Made by a program: the position numbers and the translations under genes. A stretch of DNA of 64,000 bases from positions 2,232,001-2,296,000 of the forward strand of contig NC_133123.1 in assembly GCF_033568475.1 (NCBI RefSeq), written 5' to 3'. This DNA comes from Henckelia pumila (Eukaryota > Streptophyta > Magnoliopsida > Lamiales > Gesneriaceae). This document shows, one piece after another, positions 36,106-48,640 of this stretch. The notes under the pieces were generated by a model that had not been told where the DNA came from, did no database searches, and saw nothing but the letters and a program-made list of their open reading frames with translations. How positions within the stretch are numbered: the first letter of the stretch is position 1; the number at the start of each line of letters is the position of its first letter.

Positions 36106-37049
36106 TGAAAGGCAGCTAAGAACTTTTCGTTGGATGGATGGTCACAGCAATTTCTTTAATAATTCTGATATGTAATAGTCGAATTATTAGAAATCATATA
36201 ATATAATATATAAAAGTATCGTATAAATCAATTATTAGAAAAACAAAATTAGTGTAATATAAAACAAAAACTGAATCAGGAATCACGATTTATGGATCAT
36301 TTTGTTGGAATGAAAGGTTGTGGTTCGTGAGAGTTCTGTGATCTGTCAATGGACCAAGAAAGGTCAAATGTTAATAAATGCATCGTCCGTGTAATGTCCC
36401 AAACATCATTTAAAAAAAAATTGTATTTTGAAAACTCATCCTAAACATCATGAACACCCAAGAACGTAATATATGTCTTTTATCATTGCCCTATTATAAT
36501 TTTTTAATCAGATTTAATAAATTTATCTCACTGCCTTCAAATTTGGGCAAAAATTCGTACTACACAATCGCACGGATTAATTTTACGAAATGATTATTTT
36601 ATTTGGGTTATCTATGAAAAAAATTATTTTTTATGATAATATCACTTTGTGCTATAAATATATAGGTAAAATTCACTCGTCCCACGATAAAGATTTGAAA
36701 TCGTCTCACAATATATCTACTCTAAATTTTATATAATATATGTTATGTCATATAGTTTGAATGTTGTAATTAGGGGTGTTCATTTGTACCGAATCGAACT
36801 GAACTTTCGGTTAATCGAACCAAATTTAACCGAAAATCCAAACCTAAATTCACAGTTCGGTTTGGTTAAAAACCAAATTATTTTTGTTTTTTCGGTTTGA
36901 TTAGCAGAAAAAACCGAATTGAACCAAAAATAAAAAATCTCAAGATCTGAAAATCAAACCGAAAATTCGGTTTGATTTTCGGTTCAAATCGAATTTTCGA
37001 TCTTGACTCGGTTCAGAAGGTTAACCAAATCTTAGATACACTTAGAATC

Positions 37050-37425
37050 GTTTGATTGAGAGATATGATAAATAATACATAGATAAATAATATAATGTAA
37101 TTAAATATAAATAAATAAATAAATAAATAATGATAGTTAATATAACATTTGATTTAATTGTTAGATTATAGTTATTTGATTTGATTGACTAAATTAATAT
37201 AAAAAATTTAAATGATCATTTTGTCTTAACTTTAAATAAAGTATAAATAATATTATTTATAAAATATAATATAATAATTTAAATTCAATTATTTGCTTGA
37301 TGTAAGATAAATTATTAATAATTTGATTGATGTAAAATTAATAATTAATAGAAAAAAATACGCAAAATTTTATGAGATAAATTATACATAAATTAATAAT
37401 ATTATGTAGTTTAAAGTTGTTGTGT
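37050..37425. mobile_element. MITE, family B copy 1
   Basis: Shares a long AT-rich body with 47753-48123 and 59740-60050, for example 'gattatagttatttgatttg' and 'tttgattgatgtaaaat'. Its own ends are decayed; the left begins GTTTGATTGAGAGATATG. Confidence 0.75.
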
Positions 37426-37957
37426 GCTTGGTGTGATACCGGGCTACATTTCTTAAAATAAAAAAAATCATCAATACTTTGATCAATTTTCAAATTATTA
37501 CCGTATGAACAAAAAAATCCAATAAAATAAATGCCTTGTAATCCCACAAATCAAACATGAATTTGCCAGTTTTCAACACCCATTATCCAACAAGATTTCA
37601 CAATTATGTCTTTTCATTCACTGAGATTCTACTAACACCAAAAAAAAATCATCATTAAATTGGAATTCAACGAAACCCACATAAATTTACAAAATCCCAT
37701 CTTTAATTTTATATATATTGCGCACATGGGAAGTAAATTTAACATCTGACACGAACATTCAGTATTAGATCAAATTAATTTCTCAAAATGCATGAACTTA
37801 TATCATAATAATAGGAGAGAAACATTGCACCTTGATTTTGTGTGAATTTGGGGAAGAATCCTTCCGTCTTCAACCTGTGGCCAATTAATTGCTTCGACCC
37901 CTATTAATTTCCCCAATAGTATCGAATCCCTAATTGGAGCTCTGAAAACTTGAATTC

Positions 37958-38503
37958 ATGGCGGTTTGTCTCCCCTGGATTTTCACCCTCGTCGTCTGTT
38001 TGATCTCCACGAATCCAATCCCAGTCCTCTCAGACACCAACACGACCGACGAATTAGTGAACAAGGTGTGCAAAAACACCACGATTTTCGACTTCTGCCG
38101 CACGGTCATCTACTCGAATCCACTCGCCAAAAACGCCGATTCATTCACGCTCGCGTACATAGTCTTCCGAGAGGCGTATACCAACACAAGCAAGGCCACG
38201 GATTACATCGCTTCATGGATCGAGACCAAGAAAGCAGGCGATAAAAATGAAACCCCAGTGGGTATGAAAAAATGCCTACGTTTTTACAAGTGGGCGTTTC
38301 ATTCGCTCGGCGAAGCGCTGGATAATATCTACTCGGACAGCTACTACGAGCTGGATCGCTCGGCGGCTGACGCCGAAGGCTACGCCAGAGATTGCGAAGC
38401 GACTTTCAATGGCCGGCCGTCGCCCATGTCTGCCAAGAATCGGGATTTAATCAACTACTCCAATGTTTGCCTTGCTGTTTCCCAGCTCTTTCCATACGAT
38501 TGA
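37958..38503 (+). CDS. Invertase/pectin-methylesterase inhibitor-like protein, PMEI-2, 181 aa
   Basis: A single-exon, secreted inhibitor of the PF04043 family, like PMEI-1. Signal peptide 1-25 (MAVCLPWIFTLVVCLIS, cut near VLS-DT); disulphide cysteines 38-47 and 106-146; a further Cys171; N-glycosylation-type NTT and NTS sites. Compared with PMEI-1 it has a longer loop (ETKKAGDKNETPVG) before Cys106. The start is the only in-frame ATG before the signal peptide. A MITE begins 10 bp after the stop, so the 3'UTR is probably transposon-derived. PMEI-3 is a near-identical but broken copy. Confidence 0.92.
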   Translation: MAVCLPWIFTLVVCLISTNPIPVLSDTNTTDELVNKVCKNTTIFDFCRTVIYSNPLAKNADSFTLAYIVFREAYTNTSKATDYIASWIETKKAGDKNETPVGMKKCLRFYKWAFHSLGEALDNIYSDSYYELDRSAADAEGYARDCEATFNGRPSPMSAKNRDLINYSNVCLAVSQLFPYD

Positions 38504-38513
38504 TATAAAAGTA

Positions 38514-38951
38514 GGGGTGCAAACGAATCGAGTCAGTTTGTGAATGTTATGAGTTTGTTCAATAAATATTTGATTTGTATTCGTGTTTATCGAACTCGAG
38601 TTGAATTCGAACATGTTTGAACTTTTTTTGAGCCGAACTCGAACCAAATTATTATGTTTGATAGTTCGCGAATAATTTACGAGCCTTAATATTTAATAAA
38701 TATATATACATTTTGAAATATTTGGAACATTTCGAGATTTTCGAACCATAATATCGATAAATAATTCACGAATAGGTTCAAAATTTTCGAACCAAACTCG
38801 AACTCGAACTTCATTTTGAGTCAAGCTCGAGCCAAAATATTTGAAATTATCGAGCTTCGAATCGAGCTCGAACTCGAATATCTCTTATCGAGCCGAATTC
38901 TAGCCTTAAAATTTTACCATTGTTCGTCTCGATTTGGTTCGTTTGCACCCC
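38514..38951. mobile_element. MITE with GGGGTGCAAACGAA ends just after PMEI-2
   Basis: Left end GGGGTGCAAACGAATCGAG and right end complement GGGGTGCAAACGAACCAAAT form good terminal inverted repeats. Inside are many CGAAC/GTTCG words. Flanks TATAAAAGTA and TATATAAGTA may be a 9-10-bp target duplication, which would suit a Mutator-like or hAT-like origin. It is about 438 bp and non-coding. Confidence 0.8.
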
Positions 38952-40715
38952 TATATATAAGTAGGAATAATGAATTCATTGAGAATAGGCGGATCTCGTA
39001 CTCAAGAATCAAAACAGAATTCTACTAAAATAGTGCAGAAACAGGCTACTAGGTTGCTTGAATCTTATATAGAAAGAAAGGTAAAGCAAACAAAGAGGTT
39101 TCGGAATGTCGAAGGATAGAGTCTTTTACGTCTCATAGTTTTTCGTTTCGAGAAGATATCCCTATAAGATTTAATGAGTACACAACCTGATAAAAACTCA
39201 CTTTAGTGGGACTTATCTTTGCCTACAAAACTCCTAGAACTCTTGAATATAGAAGATAGTAGACACAAATATCTTTTGAGACAAGAATTTTTTTCTCAAA
39301 TTTTACAATACAATCACTAGATCGATCTTCATAAATTTCACATAGTAGGCACAATATGATCCCAATATCTAATGTATTTTTTTGAGTGTGCAAGAGTATT
39401 TTTCGAGTACTTGGTTAGAGACTTGAAGATTGATAAATATTTTGTAACAGATATTTCTTTGATTCACTCGATGGAGTCTTGAAGCATTATATATTTTTTT
39501 CTTCAACGTTCAAAAAATGGCTCTTTAAAACTCTCATTTAACGTACTTGTATCAACAGATAGACTTTATTTATATTTTAATATCTTTCATACTCAAAATA
39601 AATTAATAAATTCTACAGTACTTTGCATTAAATATGGCATACTATATCAGAACGTCTAATAAATAAGGTGGTTAGAACATTATAATACACCTAATGTATT
39701 AGATGGTAAGTTTACTGATTTTAACTTCTGTGGTTACTGATTTTGTTCGAATTTATTTAGCTTTCTTTTACTAATGTTTATTATCTACTGGCTATGATTA
39801 TTAAAACTTAAAATACTCATACACAATTATCTCAAATTTTTTTGTTAGACCATTTATAATTTATCTTATTCCGATGGTGCACGTTAATTCTTGAAAGTCT
39901 CACCTCACTTTTATGTATTCATTAAATTAGATTTATGGTCAAGATTATATTACATTGAACTCTACCTTGTTGACCCCCTAAAACATAATATTTAATAGAA
40001 GAAGGGAACAAATTTTGGAGCTAAAGAAACCAATGCCGAAATTTTGTTATTTTTACAAAAAAAAATTCTTAAAATCACGTTTCTTGGTAGAAAATTTAGA
40101 AGGAAACCAAAAGCAATTGGTGCTCGTCGACCAATTAACCTCAATTATTTTGAAAGGTAATAGAGAATAGTATGTATCATTTTGAAATTAAAGTAATATT
40201 TCATTTATGAGTATTTTTAAATGGCATACAATCAATCACATAGTTATGTGACCATTTATCCAATTCCGATGCATTCTCTCGTTACATACGATGCACAATT
40301 CTTTTCACTTTTACGCGAAATGACATGTACCATAAGCTGCAAAATATCAACATAAAAATAAAATTAGATCATGCATCTTCAACACTTAAATATAAATATA
40401 CAATATTACTAGGAAAAAATATTGTGTTATTCATGTTCTCAGATCTAAAATACCCTAGTTATTTACACGAGAATTTAACGTAACTTATCAAGAATGTGAA
40501 CATAAAGTTATTGAGTTCAAATATATTTCCAAGTTACTTGCATGAAAATATCTTAGAAATACTAGTTTACCCAATATATATATATAATAATTTGACCACA
40601 AAACTAATCAAATCAAGAATTTCAAATTAATTTAATTACTTGGGTGAAAATATTATGAATAATCAAATATAGTATGTAGAATATTAGAATTAATCTACTA
40701 TTGATATAAGATGTT
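38952..40715. other. Intergenic DNA, left part of the second X8 block
   Basis: No gene is seen in 38952-39830. From about 39838 the sequence matches 32590 onward ('tagaccatttataatttatc') and continues through the X8 gene, with a stretch here that is absent from the other copy. Confidence 0.6.
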
Positions 40716-41295
40716 CTAATTATAAAAATAATGAATATAATAACAAAACCGAGAGAGAACATTTTTACATGGATCTTGCATAATTAGAACTCCAGCTCCC
40801 CGCCAACATTTGCCCGTGAGACGAAAGTATGAATTGAGAACAAAAGATGCATGCAAAAACAATTTTCTGGGCTCATAGCACATGCCGTTCGGCCTGATCG
40901 GGTCACATTGTACTATTGAGCTACAAGCGAAAATTTTAAACCGTAACAAGTTAGCGAAGGGAACGGTGGGGTCTGCAACACACCATGTACTTGAAAACTG
41001 TAATAAAAATTTATCGTTAAATATAACATGAATGTATATTATGATTATGTGACTCGAAAATAAAGATATAATTAAAATCACAAAAAGTTGTTAGCATATA
41101 AGATAATCACAAAGTTTTAATTAAGTTTTTCGAGAAAATAAGATGAATTAACGAAATCATATATACTGAAATTAATTTAAATTCATGAATCAACATCGAA
41201 ACATGACTACTTACTTGCCCTTGTGCATGACATTTAGAGGCAATGACTACGAGAAAAATTGAAACAATAAGCAAATATATATTTTTTTTCGTCAT
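40716..41295 (-). CDS. X8 (CBM43) domain small secreted protein, copy 2, two exons, 120 aa
   Basis: Near-identical duplicate of the gene at 33339-33913, with the same two-exon plan: exon 1 41215-41295 (signal peptide MTKKNIYLLIVSIFLVVIAS, GTAAGT donor) and exon 2 40716-40997 (acceptor TTACAG). The X8 domain carries WCVADPTVPFANL, CSSIVQCDPI, GMCYEP, HASFVLNSYF, CWRGAG and DPCKNV. Both copies keep open frames, splice sites and all conserved cysteines, which argues that both are, or recently were, under selection. Callose or beta-1,3-glucan binding is the family role. It is divergent from PMEI-3. Confidence 0.88.
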
Positions 41296-41907
41296 TTTTT
41301 TAATCTAGTAATGCTTTTTGTAAATAGTATTGGAAGTTGTTTGACTTTAAATAGACGTGAATTATAAATGTTCTGACGTATTTAACATATAATAATTAAA
41401 TACATAAATTGGCATCAGATTAATGACATAAATCTTTAGAATTCATTAAATAATTTTTAAGAAAAATGTTATATGCATCATGAATATTACATATTAGATT
41501 ACATAATATCTTTGAAATTACAAAATCATACATATTGTACTTTAAAAAAAATTTAAATAAATTATTGGAATAATTTACAATTTCATTAATGATAATAACA
41601 TCAATATCATTTTAAATATGTCATGTAATTTGCTATTTCCATTTGCAAGACATTTATTTTACCAAGAATATATGCCTAATTAATATTAAAGTCAATTGTT
41701 TGTGATTTATTTTTAAAATATGTTACAATAAATTAAATCATATTACAAATTTAGAAATTATATTATATGATAAATCATATTACGTTATTTTTATATAATA
41801 ATTATATTTTAAGTTATTTGGCTTTAAATAGGCTTGAGATTAATGACATAAATCTTTCCAATACATTAAATCATCTTTAAAAAAATGTTATACGCATCAT
41901 GACTATT

Positions 41908-42283
41908 TTTTTTTTTTAAAAAAAAAAAATTAGATTCATTATCACAAAGGTCGATCAAATATTACAGTTGTTTTCAAAAAGATAGGAATAGCCTCAAGGG
42001 TAGGTTAGATCCTACCCCATGGGTATTATCCCATGTGGTATATGACAATCACTGATTGGTTCCCATAGGATAGATGATGGTTCAAATCATGTGAATCCCA
42101 ATGAATTATATGAAACCAACATGATTTGAACAAATAAGATACGTACACCTATTCTATGGGGTAATACCCATGGGCTAGATTGAAATTTTTCTAAAAAAAA
42201 AATATTACATTTAAGCTGTAAACATCTAGAAGCTAATAGATGGGCAACTTGATTAATCTTTTTTGAACAATGAATGATCGAAA
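41908..42283 (-). mobile_element. 5'-truncated LINE (L1-type) fragment with nested MITE
   Basis: Flanked by a 13-bp target duplication CATCATGACTATT (41895-41907, 42284-42296); the orthologous spot in the other X8 block has one copy. On the minus strand it ends in poly(A) preceded by 'gataatgaatctaatttttt', a typical plant L1 tail. The far end still encodes INQVAHLLASRCLQL, the usual C terminus of LINE ORF2 RNase H. A family-A MITE sits inside it. Confidence 0.85.
42004..42182. mobile_element. MITE, family A copy 2, nested in the LINE fragment
   Basis: Ends ATCCTACCCCATGGGTATTA and, complemented, ATCTAGCCCATGGGTATTAC. LINE sequence continues on both sides, so it inserted after the LINE. Confidence 0.75.
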
Positions 42284-42594
42284 CATCATGACTATTACGT
42301 ACACATTATTGTTGCAAAATTACGTGCTAGACGAAAAAGAATGGATGAACCATTTTTTGGGATTTGACGGAATTGTATTTTTATTAATGAATATGCATAT
42401 ATATATTTTTTGAAAATTCAAATTTACGACATCGTATTAGGTTGTAGCCAAATACAACATAGATTATTGTTTTTTTTAAAAAAATAAAAAACATAAATTA
42501 CTCTGTTAGAAATTCAATTTATTTTGTTTAAACATACTACCACCGAACCCCTAATCGAATCCCTAATCGAAGCTCTTCTGAAAACTTGAAATCC

Positions 42595-43190
42595 ATGGCG
42601 GTTCCCGTCGGCTATCTCCCCTGGATTTTCACTCTCGTCGTCTGTTTAATCTCCACGAATCCAATTCCAGTCCTCTCAGACACCAACACGACCGACGAAT
42701 TAGTGAACAAGGTGTGCAAAAACACCACGATTTTCGACTTCTGCCGCACGGTCATCTACTCCAATCCACTCGCCAAAAACGCCGATTCATTCACGCTCGC
42801 GTACATAGTCTTCCGAGAGGCGTATACCAACACAAGCAAGGCCGCGGATTACATCGCTTCATGGAGACCAAGAAAGCAGGCGATAAAGATGAAATCCCAG
42901 TGGGTATGAAAGAATGCCTACGGTTTTACAAGTGGGCGCTTCATTCGCTCGGCGAAGCGCTCGATAATATCTACTCGGACAGCTACTACGAGCTGGACCG
43001 CTCGGCGCGCGCGGCTGACGCCGAAGGCTACGCCAGAGATTGCGAAGCGAGTTTCAATGGCCGGCCTTCGCCCATGTCTGCGAAGAATCGGGATTTGATC
43101 AACTACTCCAATGTTTGCCTTGCTGTTTCTCAGCTCTTTCCAGTTTCCATACGATTGAAAATGCTGATTTCATTCGTTCAAAAACCATAA
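42595..43190 (+). pseudogene. PMEI-3, frameshifted copy of PMEI-2
   Basis: A host gene copy of the secreted inhibitor family, nearly identical to PMEI-2 through the signal peptide (ATG at 42595) and first helix. Relative to PMEI-2 it lacks four bases (ATCG) after TACATCGCTTCATGG near 42866, which shifts the frame, so the first frame ends by about 42909 while the rest of the domain, including both later cysteines, continues in another frame. It also has a 6-bp insertion (SARAADAEGY for SAADAEGY) and a 7-bp repeat GTTTCCA near the end that alters the C terminus. A truncated peptide or a sequencing error cannot be excluded. The promoter block upstream is that of the PMEI-1 region. Confidence 0.85.
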
Positions 43191-44362
43191 TAATTAAATG
43201 GTGATTAGTTTGGAAAATCACCTTGTTCAAACATTTTTTTTCGTGATCGATTACTTTATTCAAGTCCATAGCCATTGGGATTGTCTTTTCTTAAAAAAAT
43301 TTCTAATTTTCTTACTATTGTTTACTCATTATTATTATTATTATTATTATTTTATGACTCGAGAACTGCAGGCGGGTCAATCTTAGAGTTAATGCAATAA
43401 TTGTAAATCAAGTTAGTCAGATAAATCACAATGATTAAGTGTCGTACAACAAAACTCGCATGGGAAAATATTGGTAAAAATCCTTCCGACTACTAATCAA
43501 ACATTTATCTATTTCACTTATTCAAACGCTTGCTTGGTTTTTATTTAACTGAATATTTGGTGTCACAAGTGAACTTTTTTATTTTTAAATTTAACACCCG
43601 GAACAAACATCCATCGAGCTATTTATTACTACTGGGACATTACTACAATATTTGTTTTACACAAGATCAAACTATTTATATATTATTATTATTATCTGAT
43701 TCTATTCCAAAATTGATACAGTAGTAAAAAAATTCGTGGCCACGAGAATTCCCATGATACGTCAATGGGCCAAGCAGAAGCTGGTCAAAGGTTCGTGATC
43801 CATTTGTCTGTGTACACGTAGTCTAATTTCTCAAGAAGAGAATAATGCAATTTCACGTCACATCCAAGGACATCAACGGTTCTGATCAATCCATCTCAGG
43901 GAAAACAAGAAACACTATAAAATTCTTCACTGGTCTATTTGAACATTATGGAATTAAATTCATCTAATTGCTTTTATTACAGAGGGATCATTGCTATAAA
44001 ATATAAATAATTTATCACATGTAATAAAATTTATCTCTTTGCGTTACATATATAGCATCCTTTTGTCTTTGGTTTAATGTCATATGTCCGATAAACTTGA
44101 CTAATTATTTGATTTGGGGAATGTGCACAATCGAGTTACTTTATCTTTGTTTTTCAGTAGTTTTAAATTATATATCATTTAAGACAAATTTGACCATTTA
44201 ACTGTGTAAAATTTTCGATTAAACAATAAATTAAAGGTTGTCATAACATTTATGAGATTCACCTGTGTGTACTATGACAGATATAACATCTATATATATA
44301 TATATATATATATAGATAAATGAAATATATGTTCATTTTATGATGCCATATATTAGCCACAC

Positions 44363-44428
<66 letters not shown>

Positions 44429-47081
44429 AATCAAACAATAATATTAAAAATACATCCAAATGAGCGCTGGCCGCTGGATCTTGAAAAGGACATTGCAGCT
44501 TGGTATTAGTGGGTCAATTGTTGCCTGTTTGCGTTTAATACCATAGTCTTGGAAATCAGTGGGCTTGCTAGGCCCAATTAATTAATTAATTAATTTTTTA
44601 AGACGGGCCCAACAATTATTGAAACCGTGTAGTAGGTAATAATTGTTGTTATTATTATTAAAGATTAAGATGAATTAATGTACGCGATAAATTTTTGGTC
44701 GATTTTTTAAAAATGGATTTAATTTGTATGAATTGCCAAAATATTCCTACCAAGTGAAGAAGATTCTTCCTCTTTTGGTTATTTTTTTAAACCTTTTTTG
44801 GGTAACGAACTCATACTTCATTTGAATTTGAGATCATGATATATATATTAGATGAGCTACAAGTCGCCACTTTGTTATTTCTATAGTTTTTGTGGCAACT
44901 ACAAGGAAGAGCTGCATCATACCACGACAAAAGAAGGATTTGTATGGCAATATAAATTTACCATGAACATGTTGATTATTTTGGTTTCATAACGAATACA
45001 AAGTTAAGGTGGTGTTTGATATTGTTACTAGACTAGAATTGATATAAGGGTGCGAAATCCTATTTTTCGTTGTCTAGTACATTCAATATATTAGGTATAT
45101 ATATGTTTTGAAATGTGTATGTCCTTGGCATAAAAAGAAGAATTGTTGTTCCTTATTTGCATATAAAGTTTAAACGAACATGAATGACATTAAACTATAA
45201 TTGATTATAATTAGAATCAACTAAAGCCTGCCCAAACAATCATTAGAGGATCAATGTCCAATCGAATCATAACCTCGAGGAAGATTATTATAAATTACTA
45301 TGTTAATCGCAAAAGATGAGTTTCAACCTGAAAATACATTAATTTAATCCATCCAATAATACTTAATCGTTTCCCTTAATCCAGGTTTGACTTGGTCAAA
45401 GATCACGAGCTTTTTTGTGCATCGATGCCACCACAAGTTCTTTTCCTAAATGTGGATGATATAACAAGTCATTTGAAGGCATTTTCGTACCAACATTGAA
45501 GAAACTATATAATTTGTCAAAATCATCTAATTTTTTTATAGACATTTTAAAAGTAAATTACATCCCTTGAATGAACATTTTGTGAAAATGTAAGTGTGGG
45601 TTTGGTGTAATTTGAGACAGAGGTGAGTAGGTGACCACAAAATCTTTACATCTTTTTATTCTTTTGAGGGACAAAAGTGGAGGACATCCCCCCACTAAAT
45701 TGAATTTAATCGGAAGCCAAAAATTTTTGATTGGATTCCCTCAAGAAAAAGCCTTGATCCTGTCAATATGTGCTTTAAACCCAGAGACAGTCCATTTCCC
45801 ATCTTTTGAGATCAAAATGGTTAAAAGTAAAGAAGTTTCTTTGAGGATTATTTGGAGTTGTTTTGGTTTAGACAAAGATGAGATTGTCTTGTCACCTTGA
45901 ATTTTGCACTTAAAAATCATCAAGATTTGAGATTTGGGTTGGGAACATATTGTGCTAATTTGCATTGTTTTTGTTAAAAAATGGATGCAATAAAACATGG
46001 TGACTTTTGTTATGATTTAGCGATTTTTTGTTCCCATTTTAGCTACCATCAATTATCATAATATTTATTTAATAATAAATAAATAAATGGCATGTTTTTA
46101 TTAATTTTTTTGGTGACCCAAATGAGATTGGAATGCAACGGGTGGAAGCAAAGTGAATAAAAGTACATTGGCACCATTATGTGCCTTTTGTGTTCATTAA
46201 GCTGCGTTTGACTTTAAAGTTGCAAATGGGTTTTGGGCATGAGGCATGGGTCACAAACCCCATTATTGTTGTTTATTTATTTACATTTTCTTGAATTAAA
46301 ATCACATGATAACGGTCCTTTTGTTATTTTTTCATCGAGCTACCTACTTTTTATCAAAGGAAATCATTATTATGGTTTGAAATTTGAAGGGTTGATAAAG
46401 TTACAAGATTTTGTGTTGGTAATACTTTGGTTATAATTACATTTCTTTCGGAGATAATTTTTTTAAAATTCTCAATCTTGCAAAGCAAAATTAAAGGACA
46501 AATTGCATTAGCACTCAATATAAAAATTCGACACAAAAATTGAGTTAGCCGACAGTCTCATGCCCCAAGTTGAGAAAAACAAGAGTATGCCAAAAAAATT
46601 TCCATACTATTATTTTGATTTTAAAATATTATATTTTTGGTATAATAGAGTATTTTTGAAAAATAATTAAGAAATTGAGTTTTTAATGAAAAACAATTAC
46701 GAAAATAGTTAAATTAATTAATATTCTTGTCATTTGTGTTTAGCGTGGGGAGGTAGAGGGACGCATTATCCCAAGAGACAAGGGGGATGGCTGCCATTCG
46801 TCTTCTGTCTACTATGTTGGACTGACCTCGTAACAATTTCCATTAAATTTTATTTTAAAAAAATAACATACGAGAATTTACATTTACAAGAAACTCAGAT
46901 TCACAAATTGTCCGTAATCTAGGAGACAACATTGACAAAACCTGTTTGATTTGGCTCTCTAGATTGCACGTCTCGTGTCTCACTTGGTATGTTTTAAAAT
47001 GTATAGCAATCGACATTTATTTCTATTATTAAGTGCAAAATATATAGTTCAATTATTATTAAAACTCAGTATTATTTTATA
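43191..47081. other. Gene-poor AT-rich intergenic DNA
   Basis: No convincing gene. Microsatellites: (ATT)n at about 43328-43352, TA runs at 44290-44315 and 44369-44425, AATT repeats near 44577-44597. The 89-codon frame at 45631-45900 has no recognisable domain, and an equally long frame lies opposite it. Confidence 0.6.
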
Positions 47082-47343
47082 CTCCCTTCGTCTCAATTAT
47101 ATAGTTCATATTTACTTTTTTGTTTGTCCCAAATATATAGTCATATATCATATTTAGTAATATTTTTTTACACTCATTTACTAATATACCCCTATTAACT
47201 ACACCTTAAAAATTGTGCAATCATTTTTTTAATACATTAAATATGGATAAAATAGAAAGTTTGTATAAAATTTACTTTCCCAATAATTTTTTCTTAATCC
47301 GTGTGAAAAAAAAAGTAGGACTATGTATTTGAGACGGAGGAAG
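47082..47343. mobile_element. Stowaway-like MITE (Tc1/mariner)
   Basis: 262 bp with inverted ends CTCCCTTCGTCTCA and, complemented, CTTCCTCCGTCTCA, flanked by TA on both sides. The CTCCCTCCGTCCCA-type terminus is the hallmark of plant Stowaway elements. Confidence 0.88.
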
Positions 47344-47752
47344 TATATTCTTTTATTAATCCACCTCTATTAATTAAATACATTAGTCATTTCTAAAATT
47401 TTATATTATATTAAAACACCTATTAAATAATAATAAATGAGAATTTTCTCGGTAAAACTTGATTTCCAATAATTTTGTTAATAATACGTGTAAAAACGTA
47501 AAATTTATTAATATATATGAAGATATACATAAACCTAAACACATGAGATGAGAGAATAAAATGCAAACGTGCATCCAAAACACACACTATATTTTGGTTA
47601 ACAATTATTGAAAGTGAGTTAAATTTGAGTATATAGATCTATATTTAAAGACAATTGACAAACTCAAATATTTACTCCATGATGATGATTGAGTCTAGCA
47701 TACAAAAAAGAAAAAGAAAAAACAGAAAAGGAAATTATCATACTCAGGTACC

Positions 47753-48123
47753 GTTTGGTTCAAAGATATGATAAATAATATTTGGATAAGTAATATAATG
47801 TAATATAAAATAAACAGAAAATGCTAGTTAATTTAGTATTTGATTTGATTAATAGATTATAGTTTATTTGATTTGATTGATTGAATTTTATATTAAAAAT
47901 TTAAATTATTATTTTGTCCTTTTGAGTATAAATAAAATATGAATAATATTATTTATAAGGGTAATATAGTAATTTAAATTCAATAATTTGATTGATGTAA
48001 AATAAATGATTAATGATTTGATTGATGTAAAATAAATAATTAATAGATGAATAAATAATATAGAAAAAAACGCGAAATTGGATAGAATAAGTTGTATAAG
48101 TATTAATTGTACTTGTACCAAAC
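47753..48123. mobile_element. MITE, family B copy 2 (best-preserved)
   Basis: 371 bp. It begins GTTTGGTTCAAAGATATG and ends in CTTGTACCAAAC, giving GTTTGGT inverted termini. The body is AT-rich with repeated 'tttgattgatgtaaaataaa'. Two further copies are in the window. Confidence 0.8.
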
Positions 48124-48640
48124 TGTACATCAGTATATAAGAATTGTAAATAAATAATGTTTAACTGCATCTCATTAAATTTGCAGACCTATCTTGCAAG
48201 GAAGAATAAAGTATACTGTAATTAAAAATCAGAGAGATATATGGTCCAAAAATTGAAAATGGTGAAAGCAAAATTAAAATGAAATAAGCAGGTAGAATAA
48301 ATGGGGCAGCGGTGGTTTTGTATTTATAGTGGTAGGCTATCACATAGCTGCAGCAGCTCACAAAAGTGGCTACAGTTAAAAGATGGTGGGAGCCTATCAA
48401 TTTCAATCATCATCAAAAATAATAATAATAAGGGAGAAACAAGACTGAGCAACCATTCAAACAGGTGGAGAGAAAGAGAGTGAGAGAGGCGAAGATTGTA
48501 CTTTTTTTATATCAAATTTTTATAATGGAAAATGGCACAGAATTCCTGTAAACCTTTTGTCTTCTCCACCTGCATTCCATTTCAGGACAATCTCGTTCCA
48601 TACAGCTGTTGAAAACTTGCCAGGAGTTCAGGTGGTGGAG
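48124..48640 (+). promoter_or_regulatory. Upstream region of the RING-VWA gene
   Basis: Intergenic sequence leading to the ATG at 48641. A purine-rich GAGA tract lies at about 48469-48494. No clear TATA box was picked out. Confidence 0.4.

Larger units (their letters stand above)
35345..37957. other. Intergenic DNA with transposon remnants
   Basis: No gene is seen. Contents: a 15-bp-stem hairpin at 35870-35905, a MITE at about 35922-36105, a remnant at 36771-37030 rich in CGGTT/AACCG words starting AGGGGTGTTCATTTG (often seen at the edge of plant non-autonomous DNA transposons), and one copy of the three-copy MITE family at about 37050-37425. Confidence 0.65.

Noticed and set aside
45631-45900. 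89-codon plus-strand frame as a gene
   Set aside because: No domain, no signal peptide, AT-rich surroundings and an equally long frame on the other strand; likely chance.
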